Assembly: GCA_028875245.1 (NCBI GenBank)
Contig: JAPPEU010000051.1
Coordinates: forward strand, 1 to 45,884
Length of the DNA: 45,884 nucleotides
Direction of reading: 5' to 3'
Source: Chloroflexota bacterium
GTDB lineage: Bacteria > Chloroflexota > Anaerolineae > Aggregatilineales > Phototrophicaceae
Part shown: one piece after another, positions 17,222 to 26,181 of the stretch
Layout: each line of letters opens with the position of its first letter
Position numbering within the stretch: the stretch's first letter is position 1
Notes under the pieces: generated by a model
What the model was told of the DNA's origin: nothing
Databases searched by the model: none
The model's input: only the letters and a program-made list of their open reading frames with translations
Translations under genes and position numbers: made by a program

Positions 17222-18877
17222 ATGCGCATTCTGCAGGTCAGCAATATCACAGTCAGCTTTGCCGATCGAACGATTTACCGCGGTTTGACCTGGCAGATCG
17301 GCGATCGAGACCGGGTCGCGCTGGTGGGACCGAACGGCGCGGGCAAGTCGACCTTGTTCAGGGTCCTGCTAGGTGAAGTCGAGCCGGATCGCGGTCAAGT
17401 CATTCGGCAAGGCGGCATTCGCATCGGCTATCTGCCACAGGATGTCGACCTGCCGCCGGGGCGAAACCTGATCGAGACGGCGATGACCAAGCCGCTTGAA
17501 CTGGAGGCGGTTGAAAAATCCCTCGCGGAGAACGAGGCGCAGTTGGCGGATCCGGTTGTTTACAACGATGCGGCCAAGCTGGCCCTTACATTGGAGCGGC
17601 ATGACGCCTTGCTGGTCGAATACGAGAGGATGAACGGGGGCCGTCATGCCAGCCATGTGCGGGAATTGCTGGCCATGCTGGGTTTTGCGGCGGCCGATTA
17701 TGACCGGCCGAATGATACTCTGTCGGGCGGGCAGAAGAAGATGGTCGCGCTCGTGCAGTTGGCGGTGTCCGCGCCGGATCTCCTGCTGCTCGACGAGCCC
17801 GATAATCATTTGGATGTGGCGGGCAAGAATCAACTGGAGCGCTTCATTCTCAATTATCGCGGCAGCGTCGTCATCATATCGCATGACCGTTACCTGTTGG
17901 ACGAGGTGGCGAGCCAGACGGTTGAGCTGGAAGGCGGCAAGCTGACCGTCTACCACGGCAACTATTCTTATTATGTGAATAAACGGCAACTGCGCCGCCT
18001 GCGTCAACAGCAGCAGTACGTTACCCAGCAGAAAGAGATCGCCCGCATTGAAGCGATGATCGAGCGTTTCGAACGCTGGGCGAAGCAGGTCCTCAGCCGC
18101 AAGCACATGCTGGCGGCGCGTCAACGGCGGCGTATGCTGGAAAAGATGGACGAGCGCGGCGAAATCATTGAGAAGGTCGTCGATCAGCGCTTGATGGATT
18201 TCAGGATCGATGGCTGGCGCGGCAGCAAAAAAGTATTGGAGCTCAAAGAGGTATCGATGGGCTTCGACGATGATCCGCTCTTCATCGACGCGAGCATGCT
18301 GCTGCGTCATGGCGAGCGCGTCGGGCTCATCGGCCCCAATGGCGCCGGCAAGACGGTCCTGCTCAAGCTGGTTTTAGGCGAGCTGCAGCCGGTGGCTGGC
18401 GACATCGTGGTGGGTCCCAGCGTCCGCGTCGGCTTCTACTCGCAAGAGCATCAGACGCTCGCCGGCTGGCTGGAGCGCACGCCGCTGGACCTGATCCGCA
18501 ATATGCAGAACAGCAGCGAATCCAACGCGGTGAATTTCCTCCTGCGCATGGCCTTCAGTTATGAGCAGACGCGCCAGCCAATACGGACGCTGTCCGGCGG
18601 CGAGCGCAGCCGCCTGCAACTGGCGCGCGTGATGCTGCGGCAGCCCAATCTGCTCTTGCTTGATGAGCCGACCAATAATCTCGATATTCCGTCTGTTGAG
18701 GTGCTCGAGAGCGCGCTGGATGAATTCAACGGCACGGTGCTCATCGTCTCGCACGACCGCTATTTTCTCGACCAGACGGTGGACCGCGTGGTTGAGCTTC
18801 GCGCTGGTGAACTGACGGAATACATCGGCGGTTACACGGAGTATCTGGTGGCGACAGGCCGCCTCAGAGCGAGCTAG
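17222..18877 (+). CDS. ABC-F family ATPase (ribosome-associated translation factor type)
   Basis: 551 residues with two ATP-binding cassettes and no membrane segment, the pattern of ABC-F proteins that act on the ribosome (EttA, Uup, YbiT groups and antibiotic-protection factors). Cassette 1 has GPNGAGKST, signature LSGGQKKM and Walker B LLLLDEPDNHLD. The charged inter-domain linker (about 255-310, with RQLRRLRQQQQYVTQQKE and LAARQRRRMLEKMDE) follows. Cassette 2 has GPNGAGKTVL, LSGGERSRLQLARVML and LLLLDEPTNNLD. The ATG at 17222 begins the usual MRILQVSNITVSF. I cannot assign a subfamily by eye. Its stop shares the palindrome CTAG with the stop of the convergent methyltransferase gene. Confidence 0.9.
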   Translation: MRILQVSNITVSFADRTIYRGLTWQIGDRDRVALVGPNGAGKSTLFRVLLGEVEPDRGQVIRQGGIRIGYLPQDVDLPPGRNLIETAMTKPLELEAVEKSLAENEAQLADPVVYNDAAKLALTLERHDALLVEYERMNGGRHASHVRELLAMLGFAAADYDRPNDTLSGGQKKMVALVQLAVSAPDLLLLDEPDNHLDVAGKNQLERFILNYRGSVVIISHDRYLLDEVASQTVELEGGKLTVYHGNYSYYVNKRQLRRLRQQQQYVTQQKEIARIEAMIERFERWAKQVLSRKHMLAARQRRRMLEKMDERGEIIEKVVDQRLMDFRIDGWRGSKKVLELKEVSMGFDDDPLFIDASMLLRHGERVGLIGPNGAGKTVLLKLVLGELQPVAGDIVVGPSVRVGFYSQEHQTLAGWLERTPLDLIRNMQNSSESNAVNFLLRMAFSYEQTRQPIRTLSGGERSRLQLARVMLRQPNLLLLDEPTNNLDIPSVEVLESALDEFNGTVLIVSHDRYFLDQTVDRVVELRAGELTEYIGGYTEYLVATGRLRAS

Positions 18878-19677
18878 TTCCGCCCAACTGCCGCGCGGAT
18901 GACCGCGCCGGGAATCACAAATTCAAAGTCGCCGCTGGTGGCGCGCGCGGGCAAGCGGAAGGCCCGGCGGACATCAGCCGATGCGCCATTGAAGAGCGTC
19001 TTGATCATTTCCGCATGTTGCGCTGGCGTGTTCATGCGGCGCGTCCAGGTCTCAAAGCGCAGGGACAAGTCGAATGTCATGAGGACCTCGCAGCCGAAGC
19101 CGGCATCTTTCAGCATGTCCCGCCATTCGGAAATCCGATAATCGCGCACATGAGAGGGATCGCGCAGGAGCTCGATCGTTTGCAGAAAGGTATCCTGGGC
19201 GTAATTTTCGCGTGCCATGATATCGCTGATGAGCAAGGCGCCGCCGGTCTTCAGCAGGCGTCGAAACTCAGCCAGCGCTCGCTCGGGATGCAGCCAGTGA
19301 TGGGCGCTGTAGCGCGTCACGATGAGATCGAAGCAATCGCCGGGAAAGGGAAGGTTCTCCACATCAGCCAGTTGCGCGCTGATGTTGTCAAGGCCCCGGT
19401 CACGCGCGAGGGACTTGGCCTGCGCCAGCATCGCCGGGGTGAAATCACAGGCGATAACCTGGCCGGCGCCTCCGGCGAAAGCGGCGGCGGTGTGACCGGC
19501 GCCACAGCCGGCATCGAGGACGCGCGTCTCGGCGCTCAGCGCGGCGGCGGCGATCATTCGATCAAGGTCGGGGCCGGCGGCGTGGACCTGGCTCCGGCGG
19601 TAGTTGGCCGCCACATCGCCAAAGCGCCGTTGAACATGATCTTTGACATTCTGCGGCGGTCTTTTCAGCATGGCCAA
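18874..19677 (-). CDS. Class I SAM-dependent methyltransferase (UbiE/MenG-like)
   Basis: 267 residues. The SAM-binding motif I VLDAGCGAGHTAAAFAG is near 53-69, motif II around VIACDFTPAML, the LPFPGDCFDLIVTRYSAHH segment follows, then a motif III region (GGALLISDIMARE). This arrangement is that of the Methyltransf_11 / UbiE group, which acts on quinones, lipids or small molecules. The substrate is not readable. The gene is convergent with the ABC-F gene (4-base overlap) and divergent from rpoB, sharing a 314-bp intergenic region. Confidence 0.85.
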   Translation of the reverse strand: MAMLKRPPQNVKDHVQRRFGDVAANYRRSQVHAAGPDLDRMIAAAALSAETRVLDAGCGAGHTAAAFAGGAGQVIACDFTPAMLAQAKSLARDRGLDNISAQLADVENLPFPGDCFDLIVTRYSAHHWLHPERALAEFRRLLKTGGALLISDIMARENYAQDTFLQTIELLRDPSHVRDYRISEWRDMLKDAGFGCEVLMTFDLSLRFETWTRRMNTPAQHAEMIKTLFNGASADVRRAFRLPARATSGDFEFVIPGAVIRAAVGRN

Positions 19678-19781
19678 TGGCTGTCCTTATCCATTTCCAA
19701 GGATGATACTTGCATTGCCGGTTTGGGCTTGCTAGAATGCAGGCACACTACTCCGAATAACGGTCGAATCAAAGGTTTGTC

Positions 19782-19811
19782 TTGACAAGACCCGAGTTAT
19801 TCTATTACAGT
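19782..19811 (+). promoter_or_regulatory. Candidate rpoB promoter
   Basis: Perfect -35 TTGACA (19782-19787), 18-bp spacer, then TACAGT (19806-19811; 4 of 6 matches). TATTAC at 19803-19808 is an alternative -10 with a 15-bp spacer. The -35 is strong, the -10 uncertain. Confidence 0.45.
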
Positions 19812-19978
19812 GCCAGCTTGCAGTCCTCTTGCCGTCACAATTTATTGGATACATGATCGCTGTTCGATTGCTCAGTGCGTGTTGCTTGCGACCTCGCTCG
19901 TCGACATCAGCGCGCAGAAGCCGTTTAGCCCTTGTCATTTGTTCGCTTCGCACCTTCAGCCGGGTTATCAGATCATCC

Positions 19979-19984
19979 AAGGAG
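19979..19984 (+). promoter_or_regulatory. Shine-Dalgarno that fixes the rpoB start at a TTG codon
   Basis: AAGGAG lies 7 bases before TTG 19992. An ATG at 19932 in the same frame has no such site and would add 20 residues ([20 protein letters not shown]) not expected in RpoB. Confidence 0.75.
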
Positions 19985-19991
19985 CCGCGCC

Positions 19992-22900
19992 TTGAAACAC
20001 TATTATAATGTCAAGAATTACGCCCGTACTCCCGAAATTCAAGAATTGCCCTCGCTCATCGACATCCAGTTGAAGTCTTTCGAAGACTTCCTGTATGGGG
20101 GGCGCTTGCTGGAGCTGTTTGACGAAATCAATCCGATCCAGAGCTTTAACGGGAATCTGTCGCTCTATTTCCCGGGCAATATTCAGGAGGCTAAGGACTT
20201 CAACCTGAAGCCGCGGTTCGAGCCGCCGAAATTCGACCCCGAAGCCTGTATTGAGCGGGATATGTCCTATGCGGCGCCGCTTTATGTCGAGGTCGCCTTG
20301 GTGAATCACGAGCAGGGCGACGAGATTATTCAGCAGGATATATTCCTGGGCGAGTTTCCATTGATGACCGAGAAGGGCACCTTCATCATCAATGGCACTG
20401 AGCGAGTCGTCGTCAGCCAGTTGATACGTTCGCCCGGCGTTTATTTTGACGCGGAAGAAGAGCGCGCCACCGGGCGCCTGCTCTCCAACGCCAAGCTGAT
20501 ACCGGACCGCGGCGCCTGGATGGAATTCGAGACCCGCAAGACGGATTACATCACGATCAAGTTCAATCGCAAGCGGACGATACCGGTGACGGTTTTGCTG
20601 CGCGCGCTGGCCGCCGTTGATGATGGCCTGCCGGAGCGGCTGTCGCCGATAAAGACCGGCGATGATGAAGAGATAATGGCGCTCTTCGCCGATGTCGACA
20701 CGGACGAGGCGCACCCATATATACAGACATGCTTCAAGAACGAACCCGTCTGGGATGTCAAAAAGAAACAGACCCTGGGGGAGGTGGCGCTGATTGAATT
20801 TTACCGGCGCATGCGCCCGGGCGATCCGCCAACGCTGGACAACGCGCGCGAATACCTGGAAAGCCAGCTCTTCGATCAACGGCGCTATGACCTGGAGCGG
20901 GTGGGGCGCTACAAGCTTAATCAGCGCCTTGAGCTGGGCGATACGATCGACCTGTCTCACCGGACGATCAGCAAATCCGATATCGTCAAGCTGGTTGAGC
21001 AAATGATCCGCATTAACAATGGCGATCGAGCGAAAGACGACATCGATCATCTCGGCAACCGGCGCGTCAAGACTGTCGGCGAGCTGATCGGCAACAAGCT
21101 GCGCATCGGCTTGCGGCGGATGGAACGGGTGGTGAAGGAACGCATGTCAATTCGCGAAGCTGAGCAATTGACGCCGGTATCGCTGGTCAACATCCGGCCA
21201 ATTGTCGCCGCCGTGCGCGAGTTCTTCGGCTCTTCGCAGCTATCGCAGTTTATGGAGCAGACCAATCCGCTGTCTGAATTGCGGCACAAGCGCACGCTGT
21301 CGGCTTTGGGGCCGGGCGGCCTGCGGCGGGAGCGGGCCGGTTTTGATGTGCGCGATGTGCATCACAGCCACTACGGACGCATCTGCCCGATCGAGACGCC
21401 GGAGGGGCCCAACATCGGTCTTATCGGCCGGCTGGCGAGTTACGCGCGGGTCAATGAGCTCGGCTTCATCGAAACGCCGTATCGCAAGGTGGTCAATTCG
21501 CTGGCTGTTGGCGATCCCGATCTGATTGACCGCATCATCCGCGATGACATCGAAAACTCGAGAGGCAAGGTCATCTTGGAAGAGGGCACGGTCATTGACA
21601 AGAAGATCGTGACCAAGCTAAAACGAGCCAAAATAAGCGAAGTGCCCGTTGTGCCTTTCGCGACGCAGAACATCACTTATTTGTCCGCTGATGACGAGGA
21701 CAAGTTCATCATCGCCCAGGCCAATGCGCGCCTTGATGAAAAAGCGCAGTTCCTTTCCAATCGCGTTTCAGCGCGGTTTGAACAGGGTTTTCTCTCGGCG
21801 CCGCCGCAGCGCATCGATTATATGGACATCGCCCCGCGGCAAATCGTCGGCATCAGCGCGGCGCTGATTCCCTTCTTGTCGCATGATGCGGCGAACCGCG
21901 CCTTGATGGGCTCGAATATGCAGACGCAGGCGGTGCCCTTGCTGACGCCCGATGTGTCCGTGGTCAGCACAGGCATGGAAAGCCAGGCCGCCTTCGACAG
22001 CGGGCAGGTGCTGGTCTCGGAAATTGAGGCGGAGGTGACCAGCGTTCAGGGCCATCGGGTCATTGCCCGCAGCGCGGACGGTGAAGAGCATGTTTTCCAA
22101 CTGCGCAAGTATGAACGTTCGAACCAGTCGACCTGCATTGACCAGCGGCCGCTTGTGCGCAAGGGCGATACCATAAAGCCGGGGGATGTCATTGCCGACA
22201 GCTCGTCGACTTACAATGGTCAACTGGCGCTTGGGCACGATGTCTTGACCTGTTTCCTTTCCTGGGATGGCGGCAATTATGAAGACGCGCTGCTGGTCAG
22301 CGAAGAATTGCTGCGCGCCGACAAATTCACCAGCATCCACATCGAAAAGCACGAGATTGAGGCGCGCGACACCAAGCTGGGGCCGGAGGAAATCACCTAC
22401 GATATACCAAATGTGGGCGAAGAAGCGCTGAAGGATCTCGATGAACATGGCATTGTGCGCATCGGCGCTGAGGTGGGCCCCAATGACATTCTCGTTGGCA
22501 AGATCACGCCGAAGGGCGAGAAAGAACTTTCGCCGGAGGAGAAACTGCTGCGCGCGATCTTCGGCGAGCAGGCGCGTGAAGTGAAAGATTCATCACTGCG
22601 TCTGCCGCATGGTGATCGCGGCAAGGTGATTGATGTCAAGGTCTTCACGCGCGATGAACACCCGGACCTGTCCGCGGGCGTGGAGAAGATGGTCCGCGTG
22701 AGCGTGGCGCAGCGGCGCAAGCTGACTGTGGGCGACAAGATGGCGGGGCGGCATGGCAACAAAGGCGTGATCTCCAAGATCGTCACCGTGGAGGACATGC
22801 CCTACATCGACGGCGGCGTTCCGGTGGAGATCATCCTCAATCCGCTCGGCGTTCCCAGCCGCATGAACATCGGTCAGATTCTCGAATTGCACCTGGGTTG

Positions 22901-23939
22901 GGCGGCGGATCGCCTGGGATTCCGCGCGATTACGCCCGTATTTGACGGCGTCAAGGAGCAGGAGATTCAGGCGGAGCTCGGCCGGGCCTGGATGATCGAC
23001 TGGGCTTGGAGGCTGACGACCGAGCGCGCCTGGGAGAATCACGAGCGGCTGGCGGGGGTTGCCGGGATCACGCCGGAAGATTTCGACGATGATATGCACG
23101 TCATCTGCGCTTATCTGGTCGACCGGGTGAGCGAATCCGGCTTGTACGACAATGAGGCGATCATCCTGGAACGGGATGAAATCTATGTGCGCCGCGTGGC
23201 CGTCGCCGAGATGCTGCGCGAATACGGCTTTGACCCCGAAGCAGTGATGGTATACGACAACAGCGAGCTCTCAATCGAAACCCGCGATGAGCGCGACGCG
23301 AACGCGGTCGATGTGTCGATTCGCATTTGGATTCAAGAGTTCGCCACGGAAGCGCTTGAGCTGACGGACGATATGTCGCTGCGCGATCTGTTTGATATCG
23401 CCAATCGCATCATGTTCGAAACGGGGGTTCCGGTGCCGCATTTTGGCAAACAGACCTTGTATGACGGCCGCACCGGCGAGCCCTTTGATCGTCATGTCGC
23501 CGTTGGCTACGTGCATATGCTGAAGCTGGCGCACCTGGTTGAGGACAAGGCGCACGCGCGCTCGACCGGTCCCTACAGCCTGGTCACGCAGCAGCCGCTC
23601 GGGGGCAAGGCGCAGTTCGGCGGTCAGCGTTTTGGCGAGATGGAGGTCTGGGCGCTGGAAGCCTACGGCGCGGCGCATATCTTGCAGGAGATGCTGACGG
23701 TCAAGTCCGATGATGTGCAGGGCCGCGTCAAGACTTATGAGAGCATCGTCAAGGGCGAGCCGATTGAAGAGCCCGGCATTCCCACGAGCTTCCGCGTTCT
23801 GGTCAAGGAATTGCAGAGCCTGGGCCTGTCGGTGGAAGCGATCACCGGCGCGGGCGATGTCATCCGCTTCGGCAAGTATGACGAGCAAACGCGCAAGCCG
23901 CAGCCGGAGACGGGTCTGCTGGGCTTGGGGACGGGGTAA
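19992..23939 (+). CDS. rpoB: DNA-directed RNA polymerase beta subunit
   Basis: The catalytic beta subunit, 1315 residues, complete. The TTG start is supported by AAGGAG 7 bases upstream. Landmarks in order: RSPGVYFD; the rifampicin region around 413-445 ([17 protein letters not shown], then [13 protein letters not shown]); [62 protein letters not shown]; and the C-terminal [20 protein letters not shown]. In the rifampicin pocket the E. coli Asp516 position is Glu422 and Arg529 is Thr435, while His526 (H432) and Ser531 (S437) are kept. It is unusual that rpoC does not follow: an intrinsic terminator and an unrelated minus-strand gene come next. Confidence 0.97.
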   Translation: MKHYYNVKNYARTPEIQELPSLIDIQLKSFEDFLYGGRLLELFDEINPIQSFNGNLSLYFPGNIQEAKDFNLKPRFEPPKFDPEACIERDMSYAAPLYVEVALVNHEQGDEIIQQDIFLGEFPLMTEKGTFIINGTERVVVSQLIRSPGVYFDAEEERATGRLLSNAKLIPDRGAWMEFETRKTDYITIKFNRKRTIPVTVLLRALAAVDDGLPERLSPIKTGDDEEIMALFADVDTDEAHPYIQTCFKNEPVWDVKKKQTLGEVALIEFYRRMRPGDPPTLDNAREYLESQLFDQRRYDLERVGRYKLNQRLELGDTIDLSHRTISKSDIVKLVEQMIRINNGDRAKDDIDHLGNRRVKTVGELIGNKLRIGLRRMERVVKERMSIREAEQLTPVSLVNIRPIVAAVREFFGSSQLSQFMEQTNPLSELRHKRTLSALGPGGLRRERAGFDVRDVHHSHYGRICPIETPEGPNIGLIGRLASYARVNELGFIETPYRKVVNSLAVGDPDLIDRIIRDDIENSRGKVILEEGTVIDKKIVTKLKRAKISEVPVVPFATQNITYLSADDEDKFIIAQANARLDEKAQFLSNRVSARFEQGFLSAPPQRIDYMDIAPRQIVGISAALIPFLSHDAANRALMGSNMQTQAVPLLTPDVSVVSTGMESQAAFDSGQVLVSEIEAEVTSVQGHRVIARSADGEEHVFQLRKYERSNQSTCIDQRPLVRKGDTIKPGDVIADSSSTYNGQLALGHDVLTCFLSWDGGNYEDALLVSEELLRADKFTSIHIEKHEIEARDTKLGPEEITYDIPNVGEEALKDLDEHGIVRIGAEVGPNDILVGKITPKGEKELSPEEKLLRAIFGEQAREVKDSSLRLPHGDRGKVIDVKVFTRDEHPDLSAGVEKMVRVSVAQRRKLTVGDKMAGRHGNKGVISKIVTVEDMPYIDGGVPVEIILNPLGVPSRMNIGQILELHLGWAADRLGFRAITPVFDGVKEQEIQAELGRAWMIDWAWRLTTERAWENHERLAGVAGITPEDFDDDMHVICAYLVDRVSESGLYDNEAIILERDEIYVRRVAVAEMLREYGFDPEAVMVYDNSELSIETRDERDANAVDVSIRIWIQEFATEALELTDDMSLRDLFDIANRIMFETGVPVPHFGKQTLYDGRTGEPFDRHVAVGYVHMLKLAHLVEDKAHARSTGPYSLVTQQPLGGKAQFGGQRFGEMEVWALEAYGAAHILQEMLTVKSDDVQGRVKTYESIVKGEPIEEPGIPTSFRVLVKELQSLGLSVEAITGAGDVIRFGKYDEQTRKPQPETGLLGLGTG

Positions 23940-23965
23940 GGCGCCACAAACCAGCACCTTGAAAC

Positions 23966-23998
23966 AAGGCGCGTCGTTAAGGCGCGCCTTTTGCTTTA
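23966..23998 (+). terminator. Intrinsic terminator of rpoB
   Basis: The perfect 8-bp stem AAGGCGCG (23966-23973) / CGCGCCTT (23983-23990) with a 9-base loop, followed by TTGCTTT; with the stem-end Ts the tract reads TTTTGCTTT. It lies 26 bases after the rpoB stop and shows that rpoB is not transcribed into a downstream rpoC. Confidence 0.8.
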
Positions 23999-24787
23999 CT
24001 GCTCTGTTGGCGAGAAATGCGCGTCGCGTGCAGCGTCCAATGTTTTGTTTACGATAACGCGCAACTCATCCTCAGGATAGTGCTGCGGCAAAAGCGCTGA
24101 GCCGGGACCCTTCGCTGGGAAGCGTTTGCTAAGTGCTTTCGTAATGATGGAAAAGCGCTTTTTTCCTTTGATTTTGGGCTTGGCGAGTTCATCTTGCACT
24201 TCGGGTACCTGCCTCCGCAGCCAGTACAGAACTGCCTGTCGCAGTTCAACTGAGCGCAATGAAGTACGGTCGCGAAGGTCTTGCGCGTTGACGTATTTCC
24301 AGCCGAATACTTCGCCAGCGTCATGCAACTGCTGCTCGCGCAACCAGTATCCGATATCTAGAAACTCAAACGCTTTAGCAGATGAAGGCTTCGCTTGCCA
24401 TAACTTGTTTCTCTTTGGGATAAGCTCGCGCCAACGGGGATCACGGGTTACGTCTTGGCGAATGCCATACCAGGCTTTTGCCGTCAGCGCTTGCCACAGT
24501 AAGACTCGCTCTTCCCCCTGCATCGCCTCGTGTCGCATGATATCGCTGATATGAACCGCGCGGCCCAAGACCCACGCTTGCTCGAATGAATTAAAACGCG
24601 GCTTGCCGTTGTCGTATTTTGTTATCAAGGTCAGCGTGTGCCAAGCCATATCCAGCAGGGCATCAAGCGCCTTGTCTAGCGCTTCGGCTTCGGGGCGGAA
24701 TTCTTCGGCGCTGAGAGCGACGCGCCTGCCGCTGCGGATGCTGTTGCCGAGGGCGCCGTCGCGCTCGCTCCAGACGAGGACGGCCAT
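23996..24787 (-). CDS. Unknown 263-residue protein of the accessory island
   Basis: Not recognised. A soluble protein without signal peptide or clear membrane segment, rich in Trp and charged residues (for example ITKYDNGKPRFNSFEQAWVL, KAWYGIRQDVTRDPRWREL, EVFGWKYVNAQDLRDRTSL). The C-terminal third is basic (KPKIKGKKRFSIITKALSKR), suggesting nucleic-acid or protein binding. Its ATG overlaps the stop of the upstream gene by one base (TAATG), with AGGAAAA a few bases before, so the two are translationally coupled. GC content is visibly lower than in the neighbours (26 of 60 bases in 24361-24420), which points to horizontal transfer. The pair may be a defence, toxin-antitoxin or phage-derived module, but nothing in the sequence decides this. 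Confidence 0.65.
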   Translation of the reverse strand: MAVLVWSERDGALGNSIRSGRRVALSAEEFRPEAEALDKALDALLDMAWHTLTLITKYDNGKPRFNSFEQAWVLGRAVHISDIMRHEAMQGEERVLLWQALTAKAWYGIRQDVTRDPRWRELIPKRNKLWQAKPSSAKAFEFLDIGYWLREQQLHDAGEVFGWKYVNAQDLRDRTSLRSVELRQAVLYWLRRQVPEVQDELAKPKIKGKKRFSIITKALSKRFPAKGPGSALLPQHYPEDELRVIVNKTLDAARDAHFSPTEQ

Positions 24788-25191
24788 TAGTTGTTTTCCT
24801 GTGCAAAGATGTCCAGCATGATTGCGACAGTTTCGCGACTAATCTGGGCGAATTCAAGCGGAGATTCCGTTGCTCCGTTGCCCAGTTTCTCCAGCCGGCG
24901 GATATACGGTTCCCACTTGGGATCATCTGAGCTGCCGATACTATCGATCAGTTGGTCGTAGTTGCTGTCATCCCCGTTTTCCTGCTTCGGCCGCAGCGCC
25001 CATTCGAGCAAGCCGTTGGCGCTTATTTCGGCGATGAAGGCATTCTTGCCTTGCAGCAGACGATGTTGACGTTGTACATCTGGCAATTCTTTGCGCAGAG
25101 GATAGTCGCCCGGATAGGTTAATTCGGTGAGCTCTCGATTCAGCTTCCACATTTCTTTCTGTTGGGATTCTAGCCGTATTTCGAACGGCAA
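24787..25191 (-). CDS. Unknown protein, 5' end cut off by the IS1 element
   Basis: Not recognised. 134 residues from a TTG at 25191, but the frame stays open and protein-like upstream (PKPVYFQRDPGRAKND) right up to the insertion-sequence end at 25237-25238, then hits a stop inside the IS terminal repeat at 25258-25260. No ATG, GTG or TTG lies between 25192 and the IS end. The original start was therefore probably on the far side of the insertion and is lost. The remaining part is charged and helical (LESQQKEMWKLNRELTEL). It is coupled by a one-base overlap to the next gene. Likely a truncated remnant; whether TTG 25191 is used is uncertain. Confidence 0.55.
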   Translation of the reverse strand: MPFEIRLESQQKEMWKLNRELTELTYPGDYPLRKELPDVQRQHRLLQGKNAFIAEISANGLLEWALRPKQENGDDSNYDQLIDSIGSSDDPKWEPYIRRLEKLGNGATESPLEFAQISRETVAIMLDIFAQENN

Positions 25192-25276
25192 ATCGTTCTT
25201 CGCGCGGCCAGGATCGCGCTGGAAGTAAACTGGTTTGGGGAGTGGTGAATATTGCGGTTATGAGTAGACTGGGTTT

Positions 25277-25633
25277 ATGATTAAATGTCCGCATTGCCAA
25301 GATACAGAACAGCAAGTCAAAGCAGGCTTCAATCGATCAGGCAGCCAGCTTTACAAATGGAAGCCCTGCAATCGTCGGTATACACCTGTCCCATCCGAGA
25401 AAGGTCATCCTCAACACATCCGCCAACAAGCCCTTCGTCTCTATATGGAAGGAAACAACTTTCGCCGGATTGCTCGTTTATTGCAGGTATCCCATGTCAG
25501 TGTGATGAATTGGGTGAAAGCCCATGCCGATCAGTTGCCCGCCCCGCCGACCCCGGCAGAAAAGCCTTTGCATATCATTGAGATGGATGAACTGCACACA
25601 TTTGTCGGGCACAAAAAAACAGATGGTACATAA
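25277..25633 (+). CDS. IS1-type transposase, first frame (InsA-like)
   Basis: 118 residues. It has an N-terminal zinc-finger pattern (C-P-H-C near residues 4-7 and a later Cys), a helix-turn-helix (FRRIARLLQVSHVSVMNWV, about 60-78) for binding the terminal repeats, and the start of the catalytic domain with the first catalytic Asp in MDELHTFVGHKK. In zero frame it ends 15 bases after the run AAAAAAAC (25613-25620). A -1 slip on this run, or transcripts with one extra A, joins it to the second frame. Alone it would act as a DNA-binding repressor-like product, as InsA does in IS1. Confidence 0.85.
   Translation: MIKCPHCQDTEQQVKAGFNRSGSQLYKWKPCNRRYTPVPSEKGHPQHIRQQALRLYMEGNNFRRIARLLQVSHVSVMNWVKAHADQLPAPPTPAEKPLHIIEMDELHTFVGHKKTDGT
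25613..25620 (+). promoter_or_regulatory. A7C slippage site joining the transposase frames
   Basis: Seven A followed by C. The zero-frame reading is CAC-AAA-AAA-ACA. Re-pairing one base back gives AAC-AGA-TGG, the frame of the catalytic part. IS1 itself uses an A6C -1 frameshift. The phase here is not the textbook A-AAA-AAC, so transcriptional slippage is an equally good mechanism. Confidence 0.6.
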
Positions 25634-26025
25634 GTACTTTTGTTGAGCGAGCCAGTAGCTGCATAGTCGGCTTTTTAGTCACCCAGCGGCGGGACGAAGC
25701 TACATTGCAGGGGCTGGTGGACCGAAGTCCGCGAGCGCATTGGTACTACAGCGACTTGCTGGCTTCGTGCAAGAAATTGCTCTATTATCCCGGCCGACAT
25801 ACGCCGATGCCGAACAAAAGCGAGACCTATCGGGTAGAAGGCATGAACGCGGAACTGCGGCACTATTTGGCGCGGTTGCAACGGCGCTCCCGTTGTTTTT
25901 CTCGCTGTGCTGACGCGCTCCGGCGGAGCGTAAAGCTCTTTGTCTATACTTGGAACCGGCGACAGTTGTATCGCCAGAAGTATCCACAGTACAACCCCTA
26001 TCCGATGGAGTTCTTATATCATTGA
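25618..26025 (+). CDS. IS1-type transposase, second frame (InsB-like catalytic part)
   Basis: Open in the -1 frame directly from the A7 run. It continues the catalytic domain after HKKN: ASSCIVGFLVTQ, then YYSDLLAS with the second acidic residue, then YRVEGMNAELRHYLARL with the catalytic Glu, and the IS1-type tail KLFVYTWNRRQLY. There is no own start with a Shine-Dalgarno; the first ATG (25705) would omit part of the domain. All three DDE residues are present and there are no internal stops, so the fused product could be active. Confidence 0.8.
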   Translation, partial: NRWYISTFVERASSCIVGFLVTQRRDEATLQGLVDRSPRAHWYYSDLLASCKKLLYYPGRHTPMPNKSETYRVEGMNAELRHYLARLQRRSRCFSRCADALRRSVKLFVYTWNRRQLYRQKYPQYNPYPMEFLYH

Positions 26026-26181
26026 TATTTACCACTCCCGCGTTAGCGCCTTTGCGCGACGGTGATTGCCTATGCGATTCGGGTCGGCTCCCGCGCCGCG
26101 GCTGGCGCAGGACTTCGCGGATTATATCCTGCGATATTACAATAATAGGCAAATGAGAAAGAACTGAAACCAAGCTCAACA

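Larger units (their letters stand above)
19678..19991. other. Divergent intergenic region upstream of rpoB
   Basis: A 314-bp region holding the rpoB promoter candidate and a leader of about 170 bases. Short ORFs in it (for example 19810-19995) lack a Shine-Dalgarno and any family resemblance. No ribosomal-protein genes are present, so the usual rplJL-rpoBC leader context is missing. Confidence 0.5.
25238..26039 (+). mobile_element. IS1-family insertion sequence, 802 bp
   Basis: The ends are inverted repeats: GGGAGTGGTGAATAT at the left (25238-25252) and, read outward from the right, GGGAGTGGTAAATAT (26039-26025), 14 of 15 identical. Inside are two overlapping transposase frames joined at an A7 run, the layout of IS1. 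The length fits IS1 relatives. The flanking bases (CTGGTTTG on the left, GCGTTAGC on the right) do not form the 8-9-bp target duplication expected of IS1, so one flank has probably been deleted or rearranged after insertion. Confidence 0.88.

Noticed and set aside
25238..26039. 8-9-bp target-site duplication around the IS1 element
   Set aside because: Bases on the left (CTGGTTTG) and right (GCGTTAGC) do not match even when the boundary is shifted by one or two positions.
26121..26126. Minus-strand TATAAT as original promoter of the truncated two-gene island
   Set aside because: The best -35 candidate (TTGCCT) is 20 bases away and no start codon follows before the IS element. Chance occurrence in an AT-rich patch is likely.
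26072..26167. Short plus-strand frame right of the IS element (MRFGSAPAPRLAQDF...) as a gene
   Set aside because: 31 codons, no Shine-Dalgarno, no known family. It might be the tail of a decayed gene, but nothing supports it.
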